Shown: positions 1 to 14,085 of the stretch, piece by piece | Layout: each line of letters opens with the position of its first letter | Position numbering within the stretch: position 1 is the stretch's first letter | From: Sipunculus nudus | Lineage: Eukaryota; Annelida; Sipuncula; Golfingiida; Sipunculidae | Direction: 5' to 3' | Assembly: GCA_026874595.1 (NCBI GenBank) | Contig: CM049306.1 | Coordinates: 78,640,142-78,704,141, forward strand | DNA: 64,000 bases | The notes under the pieces: generated by a model | Told to the model about the DNA's origin: nothing | Databases searched by the model: none | The model's input: the letters and a program-made list of their open reading frames with translations, nothing else | Translations under genes and position numbers: made by a program

Positions 1-1627
1 AGTTCTAGAGGTCTGATCTCTTTTGGTCTAAATAGGTCGACGGTCAAGATCAGGGTTAACAAAAAGTACACACAATCGTTTTTCCACATATCTTAGTCAA
101 AATTAATTGTAGCTACATATGTGTAGCTGCCTCCATCTGCTATTACCATGGTTACGCATTCCTGGGAGAATTCATGATATTCCATGTATGAGGTCTCTTT
201 TTCTTTGATAATTTTTAAGCTAGAGAGGTCAAGTTTTTCGTTTCACCTAGCATTGGTTATACGAATCTTGCGAAACAACGAACCGTTTCTCGTCAAACGA
301 GATAAACATGAATTTACCGTTTTTGTTCTACTGACCGAATTTCTCAAGCAGATGCTCTGAAAGATACATATCTGATAGAAAAACAAAACTCTAACAAGGC
401 TGTTGTTTTTATTTAAAATAGGTCAAAGGTCAAGGATAAGGTCACATAAAACTATAACATATATTATTATGATGATAACATTGTCAAATATTCCCCTATC
501 TACACAAACCATACCTCATTTTATTCCTCTATGCATTACCCATAATGCGATTAGGTCAACTGTCATCCAGGTTGTGTCCGTTTGTCAGTATATCAGTATG
601 TCTGTGTGCTTGCCGGTTGTTGTCGATTTCGCCTGCCTTCATGTTCTTGAGTCTGATATAAGTACACAACAGTGCTATTGTTTCTGCTTTTCCTGAACAT
701 TGTTCATTCAAATATCTGTTTTCACATGTTCCTCTGTCATCCTGTCTCTCTGTATAATTGTCTTATTGCAAGCGACCCATTGTCGTCTTGTTTGTCCGTT
801 TGTTTGTCAGCAAACAAAACACAAAATTTATGAATCGATTTAATGAATTTTCTAGGAAAGCTCGGCAACAATACAGGACACAATTGATTAAATTTTGGGA
901 CGACACGGATCAGAATCTGGATCAAGGATTTTATTCGAGAAAATAATGCATATCTGACAATGCCATACAATGTAATACGCTGCTTTTATTTATTTTTTTT
1001 TTTTGTAAATAGATGGCGCACAGTGTCAGTATGCTTTATAATGTTCGGTGATTTGCTACTGTGTTAACACACATTACTGACTAAGCTATATGAGGTTAAG
1101 AAGCACCATTGACGGAGGTCTGCGCTCTCAGAGTACTTTCCGAGTTCATTATCAAATCTATGTAAAATATGTTATTTTGGCCATCGAAACGATTGTATAT
1201 CAATGTTTATGCATTCATCATGGTAAATACTTAAATAGAAGGAAATTAATCCTGTTCATACTCAGCCAATTAAAACCCCCGGCCCCTCCCCTCCCCTTTT
1301 AGAGCCGAAACAAACTTTTTAAGGGTTTCAAACCAAAATTCGCGACCATGATCCCCTCCTTCCAACACCAAAGGACCTTTTTTAGGTTTTCTTCTAGTCT
1401 TCCCTGGAACGACCCTCCATTTTCCGAAATCCTTGCTCCGCCCCTGCACAAAACTAGCATTGAACGATAGGGTCAAGTGATGGATAACCTGTGAGTATAA
1501 ATGCTGCATTACACTTCGTTACAGTTACAAGGTATATAAATATAATAAAACTTACCAGAACTTGGCCTAAATCACCAAAGCGGGACCACCACTAGTGAAC
1601 AGTGCTGGTCTCGGTCTTACAACTGGG
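1..1627. other. Nongenic AT-rich flank
   Basis: No supportable gene. Short open frames start mostly from non-ATG codons and match nothing recognisable. The 'aggtcaaaggtcaaggata' string at about 419-437 resembles a motif seen again near 48.5 kb (degenerate dispersed repeat). On the minus strand 1425-1447 reads caggggcggagcaaggattt, a hAT-type MITE end; the matching other end is not clear. Confidence 0.5.
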
Positions 1628-1925
1628 CGTCATCCTCTGATATTACTTTGAGCTAATTGTTGTGCAACCTACAAACATATGAACTCATGCAAGGCCATCA
1701 CTGTGAGGTCACGGTTGTGAATACGTCGCGGTGTCACATTCTGCCGTCATTCTGTGTTATCACTGTGATTTCATTGTTGTGATACAGACATGAACTAATG
1801 CCACACCCTAACAGTGAACTCACGGTTTGAATTTCACTGCGGTTTCACATTTTTGACGTCATCCTTTGATATCACTGTGAACTCACTGTTGTGTAACAGA
1901 CATTAGCTCACTGCATTGACTTTCC
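1628..1925. repeat. Diverged tandem repeat, unit about 110-120 bp
   Basis: Three partial units begin gtcatcctctgatattact (1628 on), gtcattctgtgttatcact (about 1750) and gtcatcctttgatatcact (about 1858). Each is followed by a gtgaactcac-ggttgtga type segment. The spacing is uneven, so the units are old. Confidence 0.6.
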
Positions 1926-1998
1926 TACGAGTTAACAGTTGGTTCATAGCTACGAACTCACACCTGTGACTCCCTGATGATCTCGAGTCAGCTTCATA

Positions 1999-2258
1999 GG
2001 GCTGTCCTACTTAAGCGACTCTACAGGCGACCAGACTGTCGCCTCATGGTCGCCGAAAACCGGGCGACAGGACCTCCGTTACGACAATAGTCTACGACAA
2101 TCTACAATCTACACATTTTGAAAATCCAGAGGCTACTCCTTCGACGTCACGCATCTTGGAGCGACTACAGGCGACCATACAGGCGACCACCCGGCGACCA
2201 TGAGGCGACAGACTGGTCGCCTGTAGACGCCTGTAGAGTCGCCTAAGTGGGACAGCCC
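1999..2258. mobile_element. Fold-back / MITE-like element with ~70-bp terminal inverted repeats
   Basis: The left end GGGCTGTCCTACTTAAGCGA is the near-reverse-complement of the right end (...gcctaagtgggacagccc). The arms share repeated 'caggcgacca' and 'gtcgcctcatggtcgcc' blocks over about 70 bp. The element is flanked on both sides by CATA (1995-1998 and 2259-2262), a possible 4-bp target duplication. No coding capacity. I did not assign a superfamily. Confidence 0.7.
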
Positions 2259-2262
2259 CATA

Positions 2263-4863
2263 AGTCTTGAATGGGTAGTGCTTTAAGCCGTAAATGAGTC
2301 AGTTGGACAGCAACTAAGTGCGGTGGGAAATAAATAAGTATAAAATGTCTTGCGAACGTTCCGCGGGGTCGTAATTTGCTTGTGATTTGCTCTAAAAATG
2401 TCTAAGAATAATCGTCATATGCGTATTTGGGTAATGTTCGCAAGTCTTCGTAAAACCCCAAATAAATCTCAACAGTTTGGAGATAATCTTGCGCAAGTCT
2501 TGTGAGAGCAACGGGCATTCGTCAGCTCATTTCTCAACCTATTCACAAAATGTTCACGTACTGCTTTAGGAATATTCATTTCCCCGAATAAGCATACCTT
2601 AGCCTTTCACGTCGATCGGAAGATAATCGTGTGACATATGTACGAATGTCTTAAGAATGGTGTACGACGTTTATTAATCTCTTACTCCTCAGGATCAAAA
2701 GTTTCTTCTTAATCCATGTTAAGAACAGGTTTCACAGCTTGCTGGTCCCTCTCCTGTCACTGGTATCTGGACAAGAACTGAATCTAAGAAAGCATTTCAA
2801 TGAATTTCAAGGTTTAACAAAATGCTCAAGTGTTGGTCGGTTTGCCGGTCGCAAGAATTTCGCGCCACATGCGACATGCTCGAGGTTCGTTTTTCTCGAA
2901 ATATGCGCAACAACTTCGCATGTGTCGCGAAATGTCCGTGATTGTGCCCTAGATTAGGGAGACATTGTAGTCGCATTCTCTTCAAGTTTGTGGAAAAGAC
3001 CGGAGTTCGGCAACACTACACAAGATATTCGCACATACGTTGTGAGAACTACTCACAAACTAATAAAGATAGGTTTATGGCTCAAATGGTACGACTCATT
3101 CTAAGAAAAGCGTCTCAGAATGTTCGACTTTTCCATATTTTCGGGATGCAAATCGTTCGCGTACCCCGTGAAAACCCTACTTCAGAGCGCCACTTAATTT
3201 ATAGTTTAACTGATCAATGGATGTTTTACTGATTATGAAACAATGAATTACCGATAAATAAGGGGGGGGGGGGGGGGAGGATTAGCTCGCCGAATAATTG
3301 TTGCATCTATAATGTTGCTACCGTTCATGATTTATGTCATAATCATATCAGTTTCTAACCTGATGATTTCGGATCACTAGCTGTGCATCGATAACACAGC
3401 CTTGGGTTACCCGGGCTTCTTCTTATTAATCGAGCCTCTTAAACTTTTATATATATTTACCAAAAAAGTACATAGAAAATCACAAAATTTTCATGTCAAA
3501 GTTTGTCTTGTATGTTGATTGCACACTGAGCCTGGCATGCAGTTTGGGCCAATGCCTGCAGCATGCTACCGGAGCTTACGCGGCATGGAACTCTTCCACA
3601 CTGAGGTGTATCATTAAAAAATGTCTAGAGGGGTTTCATTGGCTTAGACATGGTAATCGATGAAGAGCCATAAATAGTAGAATTAAATTACCGTAAACGA
3701 CGTAATAAGCGCCCCTCCCGTATTAAAGCCCCCCCCCCCCCCCCCATCGGATTTTGGGGGAGATCACTTTAAGGGATGAGTCATCCTCTCCCTAGTTAAT
3801 ATAGCGTGGCGCAATGTAATGCCTAAATTTCTTCCAGTCAAAATAAAAAGTTGCCGCCATTTTTTCTTCCATCTCCGTCAGGCTTTATCATCTAATATGA
3901 TAATAATGTTGTTGCAAACCACAAAGACAGTTGTCAGTTGTGTCACAGATTATATTGATTCTATCCGTGAAGGCCGACACTGCAGATGTCCAGGCTGATC
4001 GGGTGATGATAATCCTCGTTGAATTCAGGTACGTATGTTGATGTACCGTTCAATAAAATATTTACTTGGACTATGTTATTTCTCATAATTAAATTTTGTC
4101 TCTTAAATATTTGTAATAAAACAATGAAGACGTCCTTCAAACTATATGCCGCATTTGTCAATGTACCTGACGTGAAACTAATTACAGCTGAAATAATGCC
4201 CTAATTAACCATTTGCGAATTATCAGTAACCTACGGGTTGCACAGTGAGATGAACTTTTTACTTTTTTACGTCCAATATCAATTTTTATCATCTTTCAAA
4301 CTATTTATGTTTATCATAATTTTATATGAGCATTTTAAATGTTCTTCTACCTTATTAGGCGGTAACTTTTATTAAAGTTCATTTATTACTATCCTTATAA
4401 TTCCTCTTCACCCGCAAATGAAATATCCATGTGATTGCACTTGTGCCATTGGCTCACGTATAAATCTTCATTTTATAAATGAAAACTGAACAATATCATT
4501 ATTGGTAAACCATAAAAAATGGAAACTGCATATCCTGCAGTATTACCAAAAAATAAAATTTTAATTCTGAACATTAAATTACAAACAACTATCTCAACGC
4601 AAAATATGCCGTCCTTAGTATAAATGTAAAGGATGAGGAAAAACAAAAGGCAGTGGTATTTACTGATATTTCCGTTGACTGGATATGTGATTACTGTTAA
4701 TCTTAATATTAGAGACTCATTAGCCCATGAATATTTATACAATTCAACCACGACATTTAGTGTGTGGTTGTGCGTGTCCATTATAGAATTATATTCAGAT
4801 GGGGGGGGGGGGGGCTGTCAAGAAGAACATTCAAGACTTCCACCTTGGCCAACGCGGTAACCA

Positions 4864-4897
<34 letters not shown>

Positions 4898-5307
4898 GCT
4901 GTCGGTTCTGGATACCCGGAGGCCGTGTCTTCTGGGTATTCTGCTTATCGAAGTGACAGTGTGAACACATTTTCGCCTAAGCTTAATTTTCGAAAATCGA
5001 ATACCGCCTGATAGGCTTCCAATACCGAGATACGCTTCCAAAAGGTAGAAAGTGTTTGTCAAAGAAATTACGAGCATTTTTTGTGTGCATTTGGTTTTTA
5101 TAACGGAAGTGTAGAACAGAGCGGGTGACGACCTCAACCAACTCCCTTTACTCAATTCTCGACCGCATCTGATTGCATTAAATATAAGCATAAATTCAAG
5201 GTATTTTTTAAAACGCACAGTGAGAACTCCTTCAATTTTTTCACTAATCTGTGTATTCTGGATGTAAATTTGTCGTCAAATCCAGTTAATGTTAATAACT
5301 CCAATAA
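2263..5307. other. Nongenic region with homopolymer tracts and one hairpin
   Basis: No gene recognised. It contains a poly-G run near 3262-3277, poly-C runs at about 3728-3745 and 4863-4895, a poly-G run at 4801-4814, and the hairpin listed separately. The short open frames over these runs (Gly or Pro runs) are artefacts. Confidence 0.5.
2857..2933. repeat. Imperfect hairpin, 18-bp arms
   Basis: Arm ATTTCGCGCCACATGCGA (2857-2874) pairs with TCGCATGTGTCGCGAAAT (2916-2933), 17 of 18 positions, with a loop of about 41 nt. It is CG-rich in an AT-rich setting. Function unknown; it may be the relic of a small transposon. Confidence 0.55.
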
Positions 5308-5310
5308 AAT

Positions 5311-7407
5311 GTCCAAATGAACGTGTCACGTCGGATGTTAGACAAGACCTTATCTGAATATAACTCCTACCTTCCATACTCAGCATGCATGTTGATTTCT
5401 CAGAATTTTAAGATTTCAAAATGCATTTAAATATACATTGCACCTATATCATTAAAGATATAAATCCTGGCCCTACCATCTGCCCGTATATAATAATTGA
5501 AAGCATTTGATTTGATAAAATTAATAAAATATTTAATGAATTGTTTCGTGAATGTTATCCTAACCACCCACGAAATTTCCCCACGATCTCTACAGAAATG
5601 TTGCATAAAATTTTTTACAGAGAAACCAGGGGTGAAACAAAATACCTCTCACCATAGAAAAAAAATCGAGAGCCGACAAATGCGAACCTATCCACTAAAA
5701 ATAGTCAAGAGATATTCTGAGGTTACAAAGGTATCACTAATATATTCGGTGAAATGCTTGAGATGATTGACAAATATGAAGTGGGGCGTTTAGCTCATTA
5801 TGGCGTCTCGAAACGCAGAATGCTTGAAGCGTCCCTCATTATTTGAATGACACAAGTGAACATTTTCCTTAATTCAAGCTAGTGTCCTGTGGGTCCAGCC
5901 GCACAACTGAACATACACACCTAAGACAATAACCATTTTTTCAGCTTTTTTTCAGGTTGCGGTGTATGCCTTGGTATATAGGTGGTTATTAATTAATTTA
6001 TTTTACATGTTTTATCTATTCTGTTATTTTTAGTGTTTTTGTAGAAAGGCCAACATGTTATGACCACGCTTCGATCCTTACCGGACAACGAGGATGTTTA
6101 TGCGAGGTTAGTTTAAAGCGCCTTCTGTTGGGAATATTGGCAGACGAAACGAAATTAATCTCAGATTTGAGCCAGTGAAGCCACCTGCTTGTAAATTTAT
6201 AAACAAATGTCCGAAGACGACAAAACAACATAAACATGTTCAACTGGTCTCTCTCTCTCTCGGTGCAGATCCATGGGGGTGGGGATGGTCTAGACCCCAA
6301 ACCCCTTCTCCCGACCATTTTGCCAGTTAAGTTGTGAATTATGTTTTAAAAATTTTTCTCAGAACTAATATACACTGTTTAACATATATTTTCACATTTT
6401 TTATGCTAGGTATTGGTTTTATAGATCCGTGTACAGCTGACCCCAGTCTCAACTTCTGATGTGGACCAAAAAAATGTCCAAATGAACGTATCACGTCGGA
6501 TGTTAGACAAGACCTTATCTGAATATAACTCCAACCTTCCATACTCAGCATACATGTTGATTTCTCAGAGTTTTAAGATTTCAAAATGCATTTATGTATA
6601 CATTGCACCCATATCAATCAAAATATAGGTCCTGGCCCAACCAACTGCCCGTATATCATAATTGAAAGGATTTGATTGGATAAAATTAATTTAAATATTT
6701 AATGAATTGTTCCCTGGGTGTAATCCTAACCAGTCACGAAATTTCCTCACGATCTCTACAGAACTTTTGCATAAAATTGTTCACAGAGAAAACAGGGGTG
6801 AAATATAATACCATTCGCCATAGTAAAAAATGGATAGCTGACAATGGCGAACCTATCCACTAAAACAGTCAAGGAATATTCTGAGGTTACAAAGGTATCA
6901 CTGATATATACAGTAATATGCCAAGGATGATGGCCAAATATGCAGTGGGGTGTTTAGCTCATTATGGCCTTTCGAAACGCAAAATGCTTGAAGCGTCCCT
7001 CCTTATTTGAATGACACAAGTGAACATTTTCCTTAATTCAAGCTAGTGTCCTGTGGGTCCAGCCGCACAACTGAACATACACACCTGAGACAATAACCAT
7101 TTTTTCAGCTTTTTTCAGGTTCCGTTGTATGCCTTGATATATGGGTGATGATTATTCAATCTATTCTACATGTTTTATCTAATCTGTTATTTTTATTTTA
7201 TTGTAGACAGGCCTACATGTTATGACCATGTTTCGATCCTCGGACAACGAGGACGTTTATGCGAGATTAGTTTAAAGCGCCCTCTGCTGGTAATATTGGC
7301 AGACGAAACGAAATTAATCTCAGATTTGTACAAGTAAAGCCACCTGCTTGTAAATTTATAAACAAATGTTCAAAGACGACAAGCTACATAAACATGTTAA
7401 GGTGATC

Positions 7408-7454
<47 letters not shown>

Positions 7455-7640
7455 AGATCCGGGTGGGGGGGGGGGGGGGTAAGGTGGTCTAGACCCCAAA
7501 CCCATTCTCCCGACCATTTTGCAGGTTAAGTTATGAATTATGTTTTAAAAATGTTTCTCAGAACTAATATACACTATTTAACATACATTTTCACATTTTT
7601 TATGCTAGGTAATAGGTTTTATAGACCCGTGTACAGCTGG
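5311..7640. repeat. Tandem duplication of a 1165-bp unit
   Basis: Copy 1 runs from gtccaaatgaacgtgtcacg at 5311 to about 6475; copy 2 starts with gtccaaatgaacgtatcacg at 6476. They stay similar through the 'ctagtgtcctgtgggtccag' block (5880 and 7045) and the ctct-rich stretch (6247 and 7411). Copy 2 has a far longer (CT)n and poly-G. The tail of the unit (from 'ttttcacatttttt') is the same sequence as the 221-bp satellite downstream, so the satellite probably arose from this unit. Confidence 0.8.
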
Positions 7641-8000
7641 CCCCAGTCTCAGCTTTTTATGTGGACCATTACATTGCGTCTGTGTGATTCTTTCGCGTTA
7701 CTGTATTTATTATATATGCTGTATTTCTTGTCATACTATTAGTTCTCAAAAGATAATGACGGGTTCTCACTGATGCATGAGAACCCGGATTTAAAATTTA
7801 CTGCCTTAACAAAATTAGCCCCCCCCCCCCAATCGGTGCCTGGTCATGTCTTTTTATATTACATGCATGTATACACTATAATATATAACAAAAAATAATT
7901 ATATGTTTAAAACATATAAACATGATATGTCCCCCTTGTGAAAAAAAATCCTGGATCCCCGCCTGCACTTTCTGTCTGTCTGTCTGTCTTTCTCTCTCTC

Positions 8001-8051
<51 letters not shown>

Positions 8052-8610
8052 AGATCCGGGTGGGGGGGGGGGGGGGGGGGGGTAGGGTGGTCTAGACCCC
8101 AAACCCATTCTCCCGACCATTTTGCCGGTTAAGTTGTGAATTATGTTTTAAAATGTTTCTCAGAACTAATATACACTATTTAACATATATTTTCACGTTT
8201 TTTTATGCTAGGTAATAGGTTTTATAGATTCGTGTACAGCTGGCCCCAGTCTCAGCTTTTTATGTGGACCATTACATTGCGTCTGCGTGATTCTTCCGCG
8301 TTACTGTATTTATTATATATGCGGTATTTCTTGTCATACTATTAGTTCTCAAAAGATAATGATGGGTTCTCACTGATGCATGATAACCCGGGTTTGAAAT
8401 TTACTGCCTTAACAAAATTAACCACCCCCCCCCCCCCCCAAGCGGTGCCTGGTCATGTCTTTTTATATTACATGCATGTATACACTATAATATATAACAA
8501 AAAATAATTATATGTTTAAAACATATAAACATGATATGTCCCCCCCCGTGAAAAAAAATCCTGGATCCCCACCTGCACTTTCTGTCTGTCTGTCTGTCTT
8601 TCTCTCTCTC

Positions 8611-8661
<51 letters not shown>

Positions 8662-8990
8662 AGATCCGGGTGGGGGGGGGGGGGGGTAGGGTGGTCTAGA
8701 CCCCAAACCCATTCTCCCGACCATTTTGCCGGTTAAGTTGTGAATTATGTTTTAAAATGTTTCTCAGAACTAATATACACTATTTAACATATAGTTTCAC
8801 GTTTTTTTATGCTAGGTAATAGGTTTTATAGATTCGTGTACAGCTGGCCCCAGTCTCAGCTTTTTATGTGGACCATTACATTGCGTCTGCGTGATTCTTC
8901 CGCGTTACTCTATTTATTATATATGCGGTATTTCTTGTCATACTATTAGTTCTCAAAAGATAATGATGAGTTCTCACTGATGCATGAGAA
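7641..8990. repeat. Long-variant satellite units (~610 bp) with (CT)n and poly-G
   Basis: Two units spaced 610 bp apart, for example 'ataattatatgtttaaaaca' at about 7895 and 8505. Each is a 221-bp satellite unit plus about 390 bp of extra sequence carrying poly-C, a 'gtctgtctgtctg' (CT)n tract and poly-G. Open frames here encode Leu/Ser runs and are not genes. Confidence 0.8.
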
Positions 8991-11900
8991 CACGGGTTTG
9001 AAATTTACTGCCATATTTTCACATTTTTTTATACTAGGTAATAGGTTTTATAGACCCATGTACAGCTGGCCCTAGTCTCAGCTTTTTATGTGGACCATTA
9101 AATTGCGTCTGCGTGATTCTTTCGCGTTACTGTATTTATTATATATGCGGTATTTCTTGTCATACTATTAGTTCTCAAAAGATAAAGACGGGTTCTCACT
9201 GATGCATGATAACCCGGGTCTGAAATTTACTGCCATATTTCCCCATTTTGTTTATGCTAGTTAATAGGTTTAATAGATTCGTGTACAGCTGGCCCCAGTC
9301 TCAGCTTTTAATGTGGACCATTACATTGCGTCTGCGTGATTCTTCCGCGTTACTGTATTTATTATATATGCGGTATTTCTTGTCATACTATTAGTTCTCA
9401 AAAGATAAAGACGGGTTCTCACTGATGCATGATAACCCGGGTCTGAAATTTACTGCCATATTTCCCCATTTTGTTTATGCTAGTTAATAGGTTTAATAGA
9501 TTCGTGTACAGCTGGCCCCAGTCTCAGCTTTTTATGTGGACCATTAAATTGCGTCTGCGTGATTCTTTCGCGTTACTGTATTTATTATATATGCGGTATT
9601 TCTTGTCATACTATTAGTTCTCAAAAGATAATGACGGGTTCTCACTGATGCATCATAACCCGGGTTTGAAATTTACTGCCATATTTCAACATTTTTTTTA
9701 TGCTAGTTAATAGGTTTTATAGATTCGTGTACAGCTGGCCCCAGTCTTAGCTTTTTATGTGGACCATTACATTGCGTCTGCGTGATTCTTCCGCGTTACT
9801 GTATTTATTATATATGCGGTATTTCTTGTCATACTATTAGTTCTCAAAAGATAATGACGGGTTCTCACTGATGAATGATAACCCGGGTTTGAAATTTACT
9901 GCCATATTTTCACATTTTTTTATGCTAGGTAATAGGTTTTATAGACCCGTGAACAGCTGGCCCCAGTCTCAGCTTTTTATGTGGACCATTACATTGAGTC
10001 TGCGTGATTCTTCCGCGTTGCTGTATTTATTATATATGCGGTATTTCTTGTCATACTATTAGTTCTCAAAAGATAATGACGGGTTCTCACTGATGCATGA
10101 TAACCCGGGTTTGAAATTTACTGCCATATTTTCACGTTTTTTTATGCTAGGTAATAGGTTTTATAGACCCGTGTACAGCTGACCTCAGTCTCAGCTTTTT
10201 ATGTGGACCATTACATTGCGTCTGCGTGATTCTTCCGCGTTACTGTATTTATTATATATGCGGTATTTCTTGTCATACAATTAGTTCTCAAAAGATAATG
10301 ACGGGTTCTCACTGATGCATGATAACCCGGGTTTGAAATTTACTGCCATATTTCCACATTTTTTTATGCTAGGTAATAGGTTTCATAGATTCGTGTACAG
10401 CTGACCTCAGTCTCAGCTTTTTATGTGGACCATTACATTGCGTCTGCGTGATTCTTCCGCGTTACTGTATTTATTATATATGCGGTATTTCTTGTCATCC
10501 TATTATTTCTCAAAAGATAATGACGAGTTCTCACTGATGCATGAGAACCCGGGTTTGAAATTTACTGCCATATTTCCCCATTTTTTTTATGCTAGTTAAT
10601 AGGTTTTATAGATTCGTGTACAGCTGGCCCCCGTCTCAGCTTTTAATGTGGACCATTACATTGCGTCTGCGGGATTCTTCCGCGTTACTGTATTTATTAT
10701 ATATGCGGTATTCCTTGTCATACTATTAGTTCTCAAAAGATAATGACGGGTTCTCACTGATCCATGATAACCCGGGTTTGAAATTTACTGCCATATTTCC
10801 ACATTTTTTTTATGCTAGTTAATAGATTTTACAGATTCGGGTACAGCTGGCCCCAGTCTCAGCTTTTTATGTGGACCATTAAATTGCGTCTGCGTGATTC
10901 TTTCGCGTTACTGTATTTATTATATATGCGGTATTTCTTGTCATACTATTAGTTCTCAAAAGATAATGACGGGTTCTCACTGATGCATGATAACCCGGGT
11001 TTGAAATTTACTGCCATATTTCCCCATTTTTTTTTATGCTAGTTAATAGGTTTAATAGATTCGTGTACAGCTGACCCCAGTCTCAGCTTTTAATGTGGAC
11101 CATTACATTGCGTCTGCGTGATTCTTCCGCGTTACTGTATTTATTATATATGCGGTATTCCTTCTCATACTATTAGTTCTCAAAAGATAATGACGGGTTC
11201 TCACTGATGCATGATAACCCGGTTTTGAAATTTACTGCCATATTTCCACATTTTTTTTATGCTAGTTAATAGGTTTTATAGATTCGTGTACAGCTGGCCC
11301 CAGTCTCAGCTTTTAATGTGGACCATTACATTGCGTCTTCGTGATTCTTCCGCGTTACTGTATTTATTATATATGCGGTATTTCTTGTCATACTATTAGT
11401 TCTCAAAAGATAATGACGGGTTCTCACTAATGCATGATAACCCGGGTTTGAAATTTACTGCAATATTTTCACATTTTTTTATGCTAGGTAATATTTTTAT
11501 AGATTCTTGTACAGCTGACCTCAGTCTCAGCTTTTTATGTGGACCATTACATTGCGTCTGCGTGATTCTTCCGCGTTACTGTATTTATTATATGTGCGGT
11601 ATTTCTTGTCATACTATTAGTTCTCAAAAGATAATGACGGGTTCTCACTGATGCATGATAACCCGGGTTTGAAATTAACTGCCATATTTTCACATTTTTT
11701 TATGCTAGGTAATATTTTTATAGATTCTTGTACAGCTGACCTCAGTCTCAGCTTTTTATGTGGACCATTACATTGCGTCTGCGTGATTCTTCCGCGTTAC
11801 TGTATTTATTATATGTGCGGTATTTCTTGTCATACTATTAGTTCTCAAAAGATAATGACGGGTTCTCGCTGATGCATGAGAACCCGGGTTTGAAATTTAC

Positions 11901-14085
11901 TGCCATATTTTCACGTTTTTTTATGTGAGGTAATAGGTTTTATAGACCCGTGTACAGCTGGCCCCAGTCTCAGCTTTTTATGTGGACCATTACATTGCGT
12001 CTGCGTGATTCTTCCGCGTTACTGTATTTATTATATATGCGGTATTTCTTGTCATACTATTAGTTCTCAAAAGATAATGACGGGTTCTCACTGATGCATG
12101 AGAACTGCCATATTTTCACATTTTTTAATGCTAGGTAATAGGTTTTATAGACCCGTGTACAGCTGGCCCCAGTCTCAGCTTTTTATGTGGACCATTACAT
12201 TGCGTCTGCGTGATTCTTTCGCGTTACTGTATTTATTATATATGCTGTATTCTTGTTATACTATTAGTTTTCAATAGATAATGACGGGTTCTCACTGATG
12301 CATGAGAACTCGGGTTTGAAATTTACTGCCATATTTTCACGTTTTTTTATGCTAGGTAATAGGTTTTATAGACCCGTGTACAGCTGACCTCAGTCTCAGC
12401 TTTTTATGTGGACCATTACATTGGGTCTGCGTGATTCTTCCGCGTTACTGTATTTATTATAAATGCGGTATCTCTTGTCATACTATTAGTTCTCAAAAGA
12501 TAATAACGGGTTCTCACTGATGCATGATAACCCGGGTTTGAAATTTACTGCCATATTTCCCCATTTTTTTATGCTAGTTAATAGGTTTTATAGATTCGTG
12601 TACAGCTGGCCCCAGTCTCAGCTTTTAATGTGGACCATTACATTGCGTCTGCGTGATTCTTCCGCGTTACTGTATTTAATATATATGCGGTATTTCTTGT
12701 CATACTATTAGCTCTCAAAAGATAATGACGGGTTCTCGCTGATGCATGAGAACCCGGGTTTGAAATTTACTGCCATATTTTCACGTTTTTTTATGCGAGG
12801 TAATAGGTTTTATAGACCCGTGTACAGCTGGCCCCAGTCTCAGCTTTTTATTTGGACCATTATATTGCGTCTGCGTGATTCTTCCGCGTTACTGTATTTA
12901 TTATATATGCGGTATTTCTTGTCATACTATTAGTTCTCAAAAGATAATGACGGGTTCTCACTGATGCATGAGAACCCGGGTTTGAAATTTACTGCCATAT
13001 TTTCACATTTTTTATGCTAGGTAATAGGTTTTATAGACCCGTGTACAGCTGGCCCCAGTCTCAGCTTTTTATGTGGACCATTACATTGCGTCTGCGTGAT
13101 TCTTCCGCGTTACTGTATTTATTATATATGCGGTATTTCTTGTCATACTATTAGTTCTCAAAAGATAATGACGGGTTCTCACTGATGCATGAGAACTGCC
13201 ATATTTTCACATTTTTTAATGCTAGGTAATAGGTTTTATAGACCCGTGTACAGCTGGCCCCAGTCTCAGCTTTTTATGTGGACCATTACATTGCGTCTGC
13301 GTGATTCTTTCGCGTTACTGTATTTATTATATATGCTGTATTTCTTGTTATACTATTAGTTTTCAATAGATAATGACGGGTTCTCACTGATGCATGAGAA
13401 CTCGGGTTTGAAATTTACTGCCATATTTTCACGTTTTTTTATGCTAGGTAATAGGTTTTATAGATTCGTGTACAGCTGGCCCCAGTCTCAGCTTTTAATG
13501 TGGACCATTACATTGCGTCTTCGTGATTCTTCCGCGTTACTGTATTTATTATATATGCGGTATTTCTTGTCATACTATTAGTTCTCAAAAGATAATGACG
13601 GGTTCTCACTGATGCATGATAACCCGCGTTTGAAATTTACTGCCATATTTTCACATTTTTTTATGCTAGGTAATAGGTTTTATAGACCCGTGTACAGCTG
13701 ACCTCAGTCTCAGCTTTTTATGTGGACCATTACATTGCGTCTGCGTGATTCTTCCGCGTTACTGTATTTATTATAAATGCGGTATTTCTTGTCATACTAT
13801 TAGTTCTCAAAAGATAATGACGGGTTCTCACTGATGCATGATAACCCGGGTTTGAAATTTACTGCCATATTTTCACATTTTTTTATGCTAGGTAATAGGT
13901 TTTATAGATTCGTGTACAGCTGGCCCCAGTCTCAGCTTTTTATGTGGACCATTACATTGCGTCTGCGTGATTCTTTCGCGTTACTGTATTTATTATATAT
14001 GCGGTATTTCTTGTCATACTATTAGTTCTCAAAAGATAATGACGGGTTCTCACTGATGCATGAGAACCCGGATTTAAAATTTACT
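8991..14085. repeat. Satellite array, unit about 221 bp, roughly 23 copies
   Basis: Head-to-tail units containing 'aatttactgccatattttc', 'gtgtacagctggccccagtc', 'tatgtggaccattacattgc' and 'tctcaaaagataatgacggg', recurring every 221-222 bp. Two units (near 12105 and 13193) share a short deletion. The unit length is not a multiple of three, and the repeated ~63-73 residue open frames are chance products. Confidence 0.92.

Noticed and set aside
4764-5218. Frames with Pro or Gly runs near 4.8-5.2 kb
   Set aside because: Produced by poly-G and poly-C tracts; no domain or codon signal.
7533-14025. Repeated ~63-73-residue frames (MHDNPGLKFTAIF...)
   Set aside because: They are spaced by the 221-bp satellite unit, with no promoter, splice or domain evidence.
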